Positions 8,197-17,234 of a stretch of 29,431 nucleotides of DNA are shown here, in pieces; position 1 is the first letter of the stretch, and each line of letters opens with the position of its first letter. A program made the position numbers and the translations under genes. The notes below the pieces were generated by a model. The model was given only the letters and a program-made list of their open reading frames with translations, was not told the DNA's origin and made no database searches. The stretch comes from Zygnema cylindricum (Eukaryota > Streptophyta > Zygnematophyceae > Zygnematales > Zygnemataceae), in NCBI GenBank assembly GCA_037447655.1, contig JBBHKE010002423.1, positions 91,501 to 120,931 of the forward strand, written 5' to 3'.

Positions 8197-8398
8197 GTTA
8201 AGAGTGACTTATGTCACTCTAGAGTCTTGCCTGTGTAGCTAAGGCAGCCATGGCTTCACTACTCCCTCTCACGTTCAGTGACTACAACAAGTATGGGGAT
8301 TAGAGAGAAAAGGTGGTGGCAGACTGCTTATGCTTTTACTTAATCTATTCAGACCTAGAAAATACCCCCTAAATTAAGTGATTTCAACATAGGGAAGT

Positions 8399-8558
8399 TC
8401 AAATACGAATAAAACACACCTTTATATTGACTTGAACTTGGGGAAGTGGAAGAACTTGGGGGAGGGGAAGGACTCGAGAGAGGGGCGGGACTTGGCGGAG
8501 GGGGAGGGCTTGAGGGGGGGGGGAGGGGGAGAGGGTGGGTGGCGGCGATAAACTGTTT
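8399..8558 (-). pseudogene. Second proline-rich exon remnant, copy 1
   Basis: Minus strand after an acceptor-like CAAACAG near 8553: frames encode Pro/Ser repeats (LKPSPSAKSRPSLESFPSPK) and end at PKFKSI. It corresponds to the longer proline-rich segment at 16795-17068 and shares its last part (PSPSA, SLES/SPES, FPK). Reading frame and splicing are inferred from the alignment of the two copies. Confidence 0.4.
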
Positions 8559-8601
8559 GCATGCAAGGCGACAATGTGACTAAGCAATCCGCAAATAGCC
8601 A

Positions 8602-8865
8602 ATCATCCCTCTCCATTGAAAACAGACAAAGCAAAACGTCAAGACACGACGTGCTTGAGGACTGTCCAGTACGGTACAGTACAGTACATACTATGGTTGG
8701 CGAATGTACCTTCTCGCATATAAAACACTCGGAATCATCCCTCTCTTTTGAAAACAGACGAAGCAAAACGTCAAGACGCGACATGCTTGAGCATCGTCCA
8801 GTACGGGAGAGTACAGTACATACTATGGTTGGCGAATGTACCTTCTCGCATACAAAACACCCGGA
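8602..8865. repeat. 132-bp tandem duplication across an exon end
   Basis: Units 8602-8733 and 8734-8865 are near-identical. Both contain AGCAAAACGTCAAGAC, a GTACAGTACATAC stretch and GGCGAATGTACCTTCTCGCAT. Each repeats the last codons of the Cys exon and its donor-like site. Copy 2 of the block has only one such unit (about 17110-17260). Confidence 0.85.
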
Positions 8866-9466
8866 AGGTACTTATGCTTCGCAGACCGTTTAATATAGTG
8901 AATAACAAGCAAGTATATGCCGTTCCATCCGTCGCAATGGCATACCCATTTATGTGCTTGAATGCAATACAGTTGCAGTTGTCGATGCATGCAGTCTCAC
9001 AAAGCGACAGAGAATAATTATAGTAGATACCGTTACCACTGACAAAATAACCTATCTCGGGGGCATAGGAATCGAGTACAGCGGCATAAGAGGCAGCGGC
9101 GTCTGCGAAGTGGGGAGAGAGAGGGGAGGAAGGGAAGGAGGGAGGGAAAGGGGGGGGAAGGAGGGGGGAGGGGGGAGGGGGGAGGGAGGGAGGGGGGATG
9201 GGGGAGGGGGGAGGGAGGAGGGGGGAGGGAGGGGGTTGGGAGGGGTGGTAAGAGGGTGTGAAGGTGGAGGTGAGTAGGAGGGAGAGAGAGAGAGGGGGAG
9301 GGGGAGGGAGGGAGGAGGTGGGTGAGGGGGAACGTGGTGGTGGAAGGTGATTTGGAAGGGGAGAGGGGGAGAGAGAGAGGGGAGGGAGAGGGGAGGGGGG
9401 GGACATAAGGGGAAATAGTCGGAAAGGCAGGATAAAGGTGATGGGAGTTAGACAGGGGAAGAACAT
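8842..9466 (-). CDS. Proline-rich exon with PAN-like Cys domain, copy 1
   Basis: Minus-strand frame from ATG at 9466. About 110 residues of Ser/Pro-rich sequence (runs of P, SP, LPPP) lead to a Cys domain: DSYAPEIGYFVSGNG, then CETACIDNCNCIAF, then GYAIATDGTAYTCLLF and a final FRVFCMREG. The C-x3-C-x3-C-x-C spacing followed by a later C and a terminal beta-like strand resembles the PAN domain of plant S-domain receptor proteins. The exon probably ends at GAAG before GTACATTC, a splice-donor-like site shared with copy 2. Function would be extracellular binding or wall contact, by inference only. The 9466 start is provisional: the upstream stretch, where copy 2 has hydrophobic sequence, has a stop. 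Likely a gene remnant. Confidence 0.5.
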
Positions 9467-9715
9467 TTGGAGAGATTAAAGCCAGGGATAGGTAGGGCGG
9501 GGAGAGAGAGGACATGGAGAAAAGGCAGCACAGAAAAACAATAGAGAAATAATGTTAGGAAAAAAAATATTCAATCTCGAAAGATAAGAAGAGAGTCAAA
9601 AAAAATTGGCAAGTAACGTCAAATGGAGGACATAGAATGACAATGGGTCTTAAAAAAAGCTTAAATGAAAATTGAAACAACCCCTCCTCCCCAAAATAAC
9701 TACATGCACACCCTC

Positions 9716-10490
9716 CTTCAAATGGACGTGGAAACGACGTTTTTAAATGGCGATTTGGAGGAAGAGGTGTATATAAAGGTACCGGAAGTCGTAATTATGG
9801 CGTTTGTGAAAGTCATTATATGGTTTGAAACAGGCGCAGCGCACGTGGTAATTGAGACTTCATTAGGTTCTGTTAAAATTTGGATTTGTACGGACTACGT
9901 CCGATTACAGAGTTTACGTAAAAGGTGAAGGAGTTGACCAAATCATCTTTCCTATATATGTGGATGATTTTTTGATGGCATGCGATAAGTTGGACCGCAT
10001 TAATGAGTTGAAATGTTACCTTGAACTACATTTCAAAGTAGCAGATCTTAGAGAGGTGTGTTATATTTAGGGAATTGAAGTGATACGCGACAAAGAGGGG
10101 AACAATAAATTGAGTCAAGCTCAATATTGTAAGGAGGTTTTGGAGAGATTTGGTATGACTTACGCTATCCCGTTTTCTACGCTGTTGGATGCAAATCTAC
10201 ACATTCCTAAGTTTGAAGAGGAAGATTTTGTCAACGTACCATATCGAGAGACGGTTGGTTCTTTTATGTACCTTAGCGTTGGTACTCGTACAGATATTTC
10301 GGCTGCGGTTTCCATCGTCAACCGTTATTGTCACGAGCCAAAAAAGGCGCATTGGGAGGCCGTACGACTTATCTTTCGCTATTTGGTTGGAACGAATAAT
10401 CTTGACTTACGTTCACTTATGAAAAAAATTATTTGGAGTGTGTTGGCTATTGTGACGCGGATTGGGCCGGCGATTTTGTTTTAAGTAAAT
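9716..10490 (+). pseudogene. Copia RT fragment, second lineage (5' truncated)
   Basis: Begins abruptly at LQMDVETTFLNGDLEEEVYI, where the RT core normally continues from upstream sequence. After a one-base shift near 9808 the frame gives KSLYGLKQAQRTW, then stops near 9855 and 9870, then VDQIIFPIYVDDFLMACDK with the catalytic YVDD around 9955-9966, then a stop near 10069 and an open frame (10080-10484) with KLSQAQYCKEVLERF and VPYRETVGSFMYLSVGTRTD. It differs strongly from the minus-strand element, so it is another copia lineage. All sequence upstream of RT is absent. Confidence 0.88.
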
Positions 10491-10896
10491 TTATATCAGG
10501 GTACGCACATATTTTTAGAGGAGCCCCGATCTCGTGGAGTTTTAGGCTACCTACGGTTGCGCTGAGTTCAACAAAATCTGAGTACCTACGGTTGCGTGTC
10601 ATGCATCGAAGGCTTCTATTTGGATTAAGGAGATGTTACATGAGTTAAGCCTTCCCATTGGTCGTATGGCGATTTATTCTGACAGCATGAGTTCGATAGC
10701 GTTGGCAAAAATCCAAGTGTTTCACAAGTGGACGAAACACGTCAGGATCCAATGGCATTTTGTTAGAGATTTAATGACGTCGGACGAGATTTCATTTTTT
10801 TACGTTCTAACTAAAGAAGAGGCAGCTGATTTATTGACGAAGGCTACCGCACATGATGTATTTGAGAGGGGGCGACCGAAACCTGGATTATCTTGA
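10433..10896 (+). pseudogene. Copia RNase H fragment, second lineage
   Basis: Two overlapping plus-strand frames carry the RNase H landmarks: YCDADWAGD with the first Asp, VALSSTKSEYLRL with the Glu, and IYSDSMSSIALAKIQVFHKW with the second Asp. RIQWHFVRDLM and AADLLTKA close the domain. One frameshift near 10630 separates the halves. The stop at 10894-10896 is about 30 bases before the LTR. Confidence 0.88.
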
Positions 10897-10920
10897 GAAG
10901 TTTGGCGATTCCGCCAATAA

Positions 10921-11900
10921 TAGGGGATTGTTGGGATATTGCCGAAATCGCCAATATATTGCGAAGCGGCATACCAACTATATTTTGATTGACGCTTTGT
11001 GTCGCGTAATCGTACGAAATGTGCAATGTTGTTTCGTGGCACTTTTTGAGGCGTCCGCGAACGACAACGTACTATTTCGTTTCGCGTGACTTTTGGTTTA
11101 TGGACAGGTGTTCGTGTTTCGTGGTACAGGTACTTTATTTCGTACGTACACGCGATATGTGTTAAAGTTCACCTTTGGAGTTTTCGTTTCGAAGGAAGAA
11201 AGCATGTGGGCCTTCCTTCGTGGAAGTTTACCGACAGTGTGCTGTGACTGTTAGCTAACAACAGAGTTTGTCACCATGCTAGTCTTGCTTGCCTTACTTT
11301 GTTATCTACTAGTGCAGAGTAGCAGAGTATATAGGCAGCTAGGCAGCAGTGTACATCTGCAGAGAATGCATCTTGGAGCATTAATCTTGGAGTAGAGATT
11401 ATGTAAGAGAGAGAGAAGAGAGAGAAGATAGATGATGTAAAGAGGCTTTGGCCAAGACCACTTATAATTCTTTTTGGCAGATTATACCTCTTATCTTTTA
11501 TGAGCTTCCGCTGTATAATGTTTTATGTTTTGTGAATTTATTTTAAGTGAATGTTTTTGCTTAAGATCCAATATTAATAACACTAATTCGCTCGCGACTT
11601 TTTTTGACCAAAATCACAAAATAGAGTTAACAACATTATATAAGGACATGAACTACAATTTGCCACGTCTCCTTGCACTAAATTAATATTGTTAATTCTT
11701 ATTTCGCGTTAACACTAATAGATTTTTAACGCTAATAACGATTAGCGATGTAGTGTTGGTTCGAGTGCACTATTATGTTGTAGTTTTCGTGATTATTGCT
11801 CTTTGAATGTCTTACTTTGGCGCGCCTTTTGTTTGCTATAGGGTTTTTGAATTATGTTTTTGTTTCGCTTACCATTATTTAAGTATAATCTATGCCAACA
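10921..11900 (+). repeat. Polypurine tract and 3' LTR of the second copia fragment
   Basis: TAGGGGAT (10921-10928) is followed by TGTTGGGATATTGCC at 10929, a typical copia LTR start after RNase H. A TATA box (TATATAG, 11328-11334) lies about 400 bp in. The matching inverted terminus CCAACA occurs at 11895-11900, which would make the LTR 972 bp, but no second LTR is available to prove that end. The part from 11636 contains a segment also found at 23947. Confidence 0.6.
11636..11760. repeat. Dispersed repeat, copy 1 (pair with 23947-24066)
   Basis: Shares AAGGAC, TGCCACGTCTCCT and CACTAAATTA with the downstream copy, followed by TAATAACRATT. About 120 bp, same orientation, moderately diverged. 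It lies inside the putative LTR, so either the repeat is part of that LTR family or it is nested. Confidence 0.6.
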
Positions 11901-12857
11901 CCTTTTTCGGTTCCCATGTACTCAGATGGTTACCATAGCGCATTCTTAATAAAGTTATTTATTATTACATTTTTAATCTATATTGAATTATAATGAACTA
12001 AAAATGTTTTAAAAAGTGTGAATATCCGACCTTCGCTTTCACCACAACCCTCACCAAGACGGATTTTAGTTCTTAACAAAGTTCGATCCGAGGAAAGAAT
12101 TGATAACAAGACCGATGCAAAATTCATAAGATGGACTACCTTTTATGTTTAAAAACATTACAAACATTAAATGAATTAATTAGATAAAAAATTGAACAAC
12201 GAAGTATAACCTCACAGAACTTAACCTAGGTTTAGCATTTAAGCCAAAAACTACCATTTTATCGTTTTATAACCAATGTTGGTAGTGTCCTTGTTGTAAG
12301 TCTATTAGTTTAGAGTTTAGGTGTTTTCATTGATGTCGCGGAGGAGCAATTACCCATTTTAGTTAATCTAGGTATTAATCAAGAAATTATCCTCGTGAAA
12401 GGGGTCTGAATATTATTTTTTTAATGTTTTTAATTTTACATCATTTTTTGTGCTGCCTTTTATTTTTTATCATTATGTTTTTCATTAACTTTTTTGTTTA
12501 TTCTTTCTATACATCAACATATTATATTCTATTCTACATTTTGGAGGATGTTGGAATTACATTTAATGAGATTGCTTGAAACATATTTGGAAGCGTTCAC
12601 CTTCTAATTCCATATGAAAAAGTTGTCCTTACCTCCTCTTAGAATTAACCACTTGAAGATCTAGACCGAAAGCCAATTTCCAAACTACCAAACCACTCAC
12701 TAACTGCTTTTTTTACTCTTGTTAGACAAACAAATATAAAAGGGTCATGTATAACCCCATATTCTTATTCACTTGTTTTGTTTTAGTTAACGTCGATGTC
12801 AATGTATCGCACTATTTTCAAAATTCAGCATTTCTCCCAGTAACAAATTTTTATGCA
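11901..12857. other. AT-rich DNA without recognisable genes
   Basis: No long open frame on either strand, no tRNA-like module and no clear repeat was found by eye. Confidence 0.5.
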
Positions 12858-12990
12858 GGAAACCTAAAAAAACCCCTTATCGGCATAAACACAAAGTTAG
12901 GGTTTGGCGGTTCAAGTTTTTGAAACGAAAAACCTAATTTTGGAATGATTATATCTTTCCTTTGGCTATTTCGTTTTGACCTGATTTTGA
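12858..12990. repeat. Dispersed repeat, copy 1 (pair with 29121-29262)
   Basis: Begins GGAAACCTAAAAAAACCC, continues ACACAAAGTTAGGGTTTG, then GGTTCAAG and CCTAATTTTGGAA. The downstream copy keeps the same order with scattered changes. Same orientation, about 135 bp; no coding potential. Confidence 0.8.
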
Positions 12991-13444
12991 TTTTATTGAA
13001 CCTTTCAACGTTTCGGCCTGCGGGTTACCTCGAAGCATGTCGACATAGCCGCATTGCCAAGTAGGAACGCGGAAAGACACTATTAAAACAATTTGCTCCA
13101 CGAACGGCAACGTAACGTCACATTCGAATGCCCATTGTTAATTTTAGGGAATTGCTAATCCTACTGATATTTTTTGGTGTGTGTAGTCACTTGGTCAGCT
13201 TGTCAACAATTGTACATTTTAAGTACAAATAAGTACTTGTTACGTACCGTTGAGTCTAGGTTTTCCAATCAATCCGTCGAACAAATTTGACTTGCGCAAC
13301 ATAGTAACAACCATTTAAAAAAGTGTCGCGCTTGCGAACATCGACCGTCATCAAAAAACAACAATTCACACGGCCGGCCAAGGTTTATAGTAACAAAACT
13401 GCAGCAACGATATGTAAATAAAAGTGTTGCGCGCAGTCACTTTT

Positions 13445-13654
13445 TCACTTTACGTAAGCTCCACCTTGAGAGGACATGTTGGCTTTTAACTTAGGGTGAA
13501 GTTCCATCAGACAAAAAGTGAGGTTGTTTACAGAAATCCGGACCTCTCCGTGCTTCGCCATACCTCTTATTTTGTTTATATTGGCGAACAAGATTAAAAA
13601 TCTTGCCAATATGCTCCAAAGGTCTAAGAGGTAACATTGACCGTTGGATTTCAT
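13445..13654 (-). CDS. Short ORF related to 24442-24657, function unknown
   Basis: 69-codon frame on the minus strand with QCYLLDLWSILARF near its start and VNNLTFCLMELHPKL later. The plus-strand frame at 24442 has QCYLADLWRVLARF and VNYHTFRLMVLDHKL at the same spacing, with one codon of length difference and no stop in either. Similar length and aligned frame despite many differences suggest descent from one coding sequence. I do not recognise the family. It is probably a fragment of a larger protein, perhaps transposon-borne. Confidence 0.4.
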   Translation of the reverse strand: MKSNGQCYLLDLWSILARFLILFANINKIRGMAKHGEVRISVNNLTFCLMELHPKLKANMSSQGGAYVK

Positions 13655-13952
13655 TCGCGAAGCATTCGCTTCAAAAGTTGTTGTAGATGGTGATGTACCT
13701 CAAAACATTGGAACAACAAGGTGTGGGGAGGACTTGTTGGTCAACAATTTGTCTAACTTGTAGTTTTGTGCTCCGTCTCTTCACCTCCTCATTTTTCATT
13801 TTTTTTATTTTTTTAAAAATTATTTTTATTCATTTTTGTTATTATGATTTTTTTTAACTTGGAGCTTGTAAGAGTCAAGTATGACTTTTATTTGTTTTTT
13901 CTTACTTCTCGAGAACGTTAGTATATTATAATTGTTGTTATTTTTTTTTTTT

Positions 13953-14280
13953 GCTTTCTCTCTCTCTCCCTCCCCTCTCCCTCCCCTCTCACTCTCTCCT
14001 CTCTCCTCCCTCCCTCCGTCCCTCCCTCCCCTCTCCCTCCCTCTTCATCCCCTCTTCCTTCCTCCCTCTCCATACCTCTCTCTCTCCCTCTACCTCTCCA
14101 TCTCTCCCTCTTCTCTAATCTCCCTCTCTCCCTCCCACCCTCCCTCTCCCCCTCTCTCCCTTTCGCCCTCTCTCCCTCTCTCCCTCCCACCCTCCCTCTC
14201 ACTCCCTCTCGCTCTTACTCTCTCCCCTTCTCTTTTCCTCCCCCTTCCCACCCTCCTTCCCTCCCTCCTTCCCTCTGTGA
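13953..14280. repeat. Pyrimidine tract (CT-rich low complexity)
   Basis: About 330 bp almost entirely C and T on the plus strand, with variants of CTCTCCCTC. Ser/Pro/Leu- and Arg/Glu/Gly-rich open frames on the two strands are a by-product of composition. Confidence 0.85.
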
Positions 14281-14386
14281 CTCTCATGACGAATTGCCTT
14301 TTTTACTCGTGTAAAGCAAAAAAAATTTAAATGGTGCCACGTGTAATGAAAGATCGAATAACAACGACAAGCAAAAAACAGAAACG

Positions 14387-14474
14387 AGGAAGCAAAAGAC
14401 AGAGACACGAGAAGATCCCTCCAACTAGAGAGGAAGCAAAAGACAGAGACACGAGAAGAACCCTCCAACAAGAG
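14387..14474. repeat. 44-bp tandem repeat, two units
   Basis: AGGAAGCAAAAGACAGAGAC starts at 14387 and again at 14431, each followed by ACGAGAAGA and CCCTCCAAC. The units differ at only a few positions, so the duplication is recent. Confidence 0.85.
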
Positions 14475-14554
14475 ACGTTATATTTTCAACGAAAACTTTT
14501 TCCCCACATAAATGATTAATTTATTGCCCTCCCTAAACGAACGTTCGTTACAAA

Positions 14555-14985
14555 TGCTGCATTCACACTAGAAATTGATGATGAATGAGATGAGGAAACG
14601 AATGATCCCGTACCATTTATTCCGCAAAAAAAACAAAAACAGAGGTGCCAAACATGTCGACCGCTCGGCTGTCAACCTTTTTGGAGCGTAGTGACGGACA
14701 AAATATACGATTTGGAGCGTAGCGACGGACAAAACATACGGTCAAGTGCGTCAAAACTTGACAACTGTGGTAAGTCACCTTTTTTTCCGGAAAAACCTTT
14801 TTGGAATGCAGAAATAGACTTTGAAAAAACATGAATGAATGAATGAATTGTACGGCAACATGAATCACATCGCGACGTTTTTGTTGACGTGAGGTGACGT
14901 CAAAGGGCGATTCACGTCCAAACAAAAAAAAATGACATTCGTTTACTCATCTCATTCATCATCCATTTCTAGTGTGAATGCAGCA
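14555..14985. mobile_element. Inverted-repeat element, 431 bp (MITE-like)
   Basis: The left end begins TGCTGCATTCACACTAGAAA at 14555; the right end is its reverse complement, ending at 14985. The inverted repeats extend about 52 bp (GATGATGAATGAGATGAG is shared), with few mismatches, and weaker similarity continues about 15 bp outwards. AAA flanks both sides, a possible 3-bp target duplication. The interior has two ~31-bp repeats (14668-14735) containing GGAGCGTAGYGACGGACAAAA-type sequence. No transposase. The superfamily is uncertain. Confidence 0.75.
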
Positions 14986-15051
14986 AAAGTGAACGTACAT
15001 ATTACAAAAGTACTACGGGCGCGCGAATTAGCACAAAGGTGCAAATTTGCT

Positions 15052-15149
15052 TAAAGTACCAGCGTACGAAACTACATAAAGTACCAGCGTACGAAACTAC
15101 ATAAAGTACCAGCGTACGAAGCTACATAAAGTACCAACGGACGAAACTA
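15052..15149. repeat. 25-bp tandem repeat, four units
   Basis: TAAAGTACCAGCGTACGAAA plus CTACA, repeated at 15052, 15077, 15102 and 15127; the third unit has one change and the fourth several. Confidence 0.92.
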
Positions 15150-15975
15150 AACCGAAAGACGCACAGAAAACATAGACGCTAACTGATTTCTAAAACCGAC
15201 ACTAAAACTAGAAATCGTATTTTCCGGCGCTCAACAAAAAATAAGCGATTCTCGATGTTCGACATTTCGCCCATCCCAGATTTAGTTTTTGAAATTTCTT
15301 GCCTATATGGTACGACATTGATACTCAAATATCACGGTAACATGAAAAGTACAAAAGAACATTACAGAAGTACTCTATCTCCTGTCATGTCATTCCAAAA
15401 ACAATTGACATAGGAGAATTTTATCCACCGCCAATTTTTTCTTGGAATTGGTTTTTAGAAAATCTGCAATAAAGTGATCTATTGCAATTTACACTGAAAA
15501 TGTCGATGAATGTGTTTCAACAAGTGACTGTTGTACGACAACTGCAAAAAACAATTTAGAATTGCAAAATTTATGTTAAAATTACAGAAATTTCATCTCG
15601 GGTTTCAAAATTTCAGCTAGGATCACAATTTATAAATTAAAATATGTGATTTAAAACTGAAAAAATCCAATTAAGAATATCAAAATTGCATGTCTAATCG
15701 GAAAATTCAATTTAGTAATGCAAAATTCCAGGTATAATTGCAAAATTATGCTAAAAGAAACAAAAATCAATTGGAGCAAAATTACCATTTTTTTATTTCA
15801 AAAAGCATAAGAATAGCCAGTAATGCTGTCAGCATATCATATAAATCTTGTCTTTTAGGAACAAGTAGTTACATAAACCCAATCAAAACATTTAGAAGTG
15901 AATCTATTCCCAGCCAATTATAATTTGACAATACTTTTTCGTATAACAAGGGTCTACAAAGTCTGAGGTTCTCAC
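15150..15975. other. AT-rich stretch downstream of the membrane exon
   Basis: If the receptor-like gene continued on the minus strand, later exons would lie here. I found no kinase motif or other conserved protein sequence. From about 15540 to 15760, variants of AATTGCAAAATT recur at irregular spacing, a weak degenerate repeat. Confidence 0.4.
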
Positions 15976-16116
15976 CAGGTTCAATATAAGGTTTTGCATA
16001 ACCATTTTCTTCATTTTTTTTCCGGAAGAAGAAGAAAAGAAATAGGCCTCCAATAAGCAACAAAAAGATAACTCCTCCGAGTACCCCTCCAATTATGGCA
16101 ATGGTATTTCTGCCCC
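15976..16116 (-). CDS. Probable transmembrane exon of the PAN/proline-rich gene
   Basis: On the minus strand a pyrimidine-rich stretch ending CCCCAG (acceptor-like) precedes 16116, and GTGAGAAC (donor-like) follows 15976. The 141-bp segment between reads GRNTIAIIGGVLGG, a hydrophobic run rich in Leu, Ile and Phe, then FFFFRKKNEENGYAKPYIEP. This is a single membrane span with small Gly residues and a positive RKK stop-transfer on the presumed cytoplasmic side, as in plant receptor-like proteins. It lies on the same strand as, and downstream of, the proline-rich and PAN exons. Linkage to them is inferred from position and strand; no cytoplasmic kinase domain is seen. Confidence 0.55.
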
Positions 16117-16586
16117 CTGGGGTTTAGGACAGAAAAAAAAGATTAGGGTTTGTTTATGGATTTTTAGGGCTTTTCACAGTGCTTAGGGTTTTGAAGTAAT
16201 TATTTGCAATTTTTTTGTAAGGTTTTTCAGCCTTTTCTAGGTTTTTATAGGGTTGAGGTACCATTACAAGACATTCCTCGTTGACTCTTTGTGATTTGGA
16301 ATTCATAAAAAGAATAGAAATTTTTTGATTGTTTTAAAACACAAAAATAAAAAGTTCCTAGGATGTGTATGTGAATTGTATTTTTTTTTTCAATTACAGT
16401 TACAGAAACACATAAAACTCGTGCCTAAAGTTTGTTTGCATGGAAAAAAAGGAAAGGGTATTTTGAAACACGGATGTGAAGAAAGACAAGGTCCATTGGA
16501 TGGTGTGGAGAGAGGTGGTATTTGAGAAAGTCTAAAGAAGAAGAGTATCGAAGAGGGAGGAGAGAGAAATGAGGAAAGAGGAGGGG

Positions 16587-16637
16587 TAGCAGTAGTAGTA
16601 TTAGTAGCAGTAGTAGTAGTAGGAGGAGGAGGAGGAG
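16587..16637. repeat. AGT/AGG trinucleotide microsatellite
   Basis: Runs of AGTAGT and then AGGAGG on the plus strand, between the proline-rich and membrane exons of the minus-strand gene. Confidence 0.85.
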
Positions 16638-16794
16638 GTTGTTGTATTTATTATTGTTTGTCATGTTTTGCGCATTGGCCAATTCAAGAAGTAAATAAAA
16701 AGGGAAAAATTAAGGCTAAAAGTTAAGTATAAAAAATGCAAAAGTACGAATGTAAGGAAGTTCAAATACGAATAAAAACACACCACCAGAGGGA

Positions 16795-17068
16795 CTAGAA
16801 CTTGGGGAAGTGGTAGGACTCGGGGGAGGGGGAGGAATTGGCGGAGGGGGAGGGCTTGGGGGGGGGGGGGTGGACGAGGGGGGGGGGGGGGTGGAACGAG
16901 GGGGGAGGGGGAGGACTTGGGGGGGGAGGACTCGGGGGAGGACTCGGGGGAGGACTCGGGGGAGGACTCGGGGGAGGACTCGGGGGAGGACTCGGGGGGA
17001 GGGGGAGGACTTGGGGGAGGGGGAGGACTTGGGGGAGGGGGGAGACGGTGGTGGTGGCAGCGATGGAA
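16795..17068 (-). CDS. Second proline-rich exon of the PAN gene, copy 2
   Basis: After an acceptor-like GTGCTGACAG (AG at 17069-17070) the minus strand encodes a proline-rich stalk: SSIAATTTVSPLPQ, then SPPP repeats, then long P runs and SPSPESYHFPKF before a TAG at 16795. The same AG position is kept in copy 1 (CAAACAG). Hydroxyproline-rich stalks are common in plant extracellular receptor and wall proteins. A splice donor before the stop, needed to reach the membrane exon, is not obvious, so either the donor is non-standard or the gene is broken. Confidence 0.45.
16928..16999. repeat. 12-bp tandem repeat encoding Ser-Pro-Pro-Pro
   Basis: GGACTCGGGGGA repeated six times at exact 12-base spacing (starts 16928, 16940, 16952, 16964, 16976, 16988). 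On the minus strand one frame reads SPPP per unit, so copy number changes would lengthen the stalk without shifting frame. Neighbouring G-runs could form G-quadruplexes. Confidence 0.9.
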
Positions 17069-17234
17069 CTGTCAGCACATGCACAAAATGACAACTTTAA
17101 TCTCGCAGACAGCCAGTCATCATTCTCGAATGAAAACAAACGATGCAAAATGTCAAGACACGACATGCTTCAGTACGGCACAGAACGGTACAGAACATTA
17201 CAGTACGGTACAGTACAGTGGTTGACGAATGTAC

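Larger units (their letters stand above)
7395..8389 (-). repeat. 5' LTR of the copia element
   Basis: 995 bp from TG at 7395 to CA at 8389, directly followed by the TAGGG target duplication. It contains GCCACGTGGC near 7850, a palindrome with the CACGTG core (G-box) bound by plant bZIP/bHLH factors; a related block occurs in all four LTRs of this family in the window. It also holds the GTAC-rich hairpin (7721-7757) and the tRNA-like module (8122-8188). Confidence 0.92.
2725..8394 (-). mobile_element. Ty1/copia LTR retrotransposon (degenerate, full-length ends)
   Basis: Both ends are visible: TAGGG at 2725-2729 and again at 8390-8394, the 5-bp target duplication expected for copia. The LTRs are about 995 bp and by eye roughly 85% identical, so the insertion is old. 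Order on the minus strand is 5' LTR (right), primer-binding site, gag, protease, integrase, RT, RNase H, polypurine tract, 3' LTR (left). Protease before integrase before RT is the copia order. The coding region is broken by frameshifts, stops and a deletion, so the copy cannot be autonomous. It inserted at the junction between the 55-bp minisatellite and the PAN/proline-rich block. Confidence 0.93.
8395..9714 (-). repeat. Duplicated PAN/proline-rich gene block, copy 1
   Basis: Aligns in the same orientation with 16757-18082: both begin with AAGTTCAAATACGAATAAAA, run through a proline-rich segment, an intron-like segment, a Cys-rich exon and a long proline-rich segment, and end with CTCCCCAAAATAA and CATGCACACC. 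The left end abuts the copia target duplication and the right end abuts the plus-strand copia fragment, so the original extent is unknown. Nothing like the transmembrane exon of copy 2 lies beside it. Confidence 0.85.

Noticed and set aside
13918-14330. Ser/Pro- or Arg/Glu/Gly-rich proteins in the pyrimidine tract
   Set aside because: A pure CT or GA tract avoids stop codons on both strands; nothing beyond composition supports coding.
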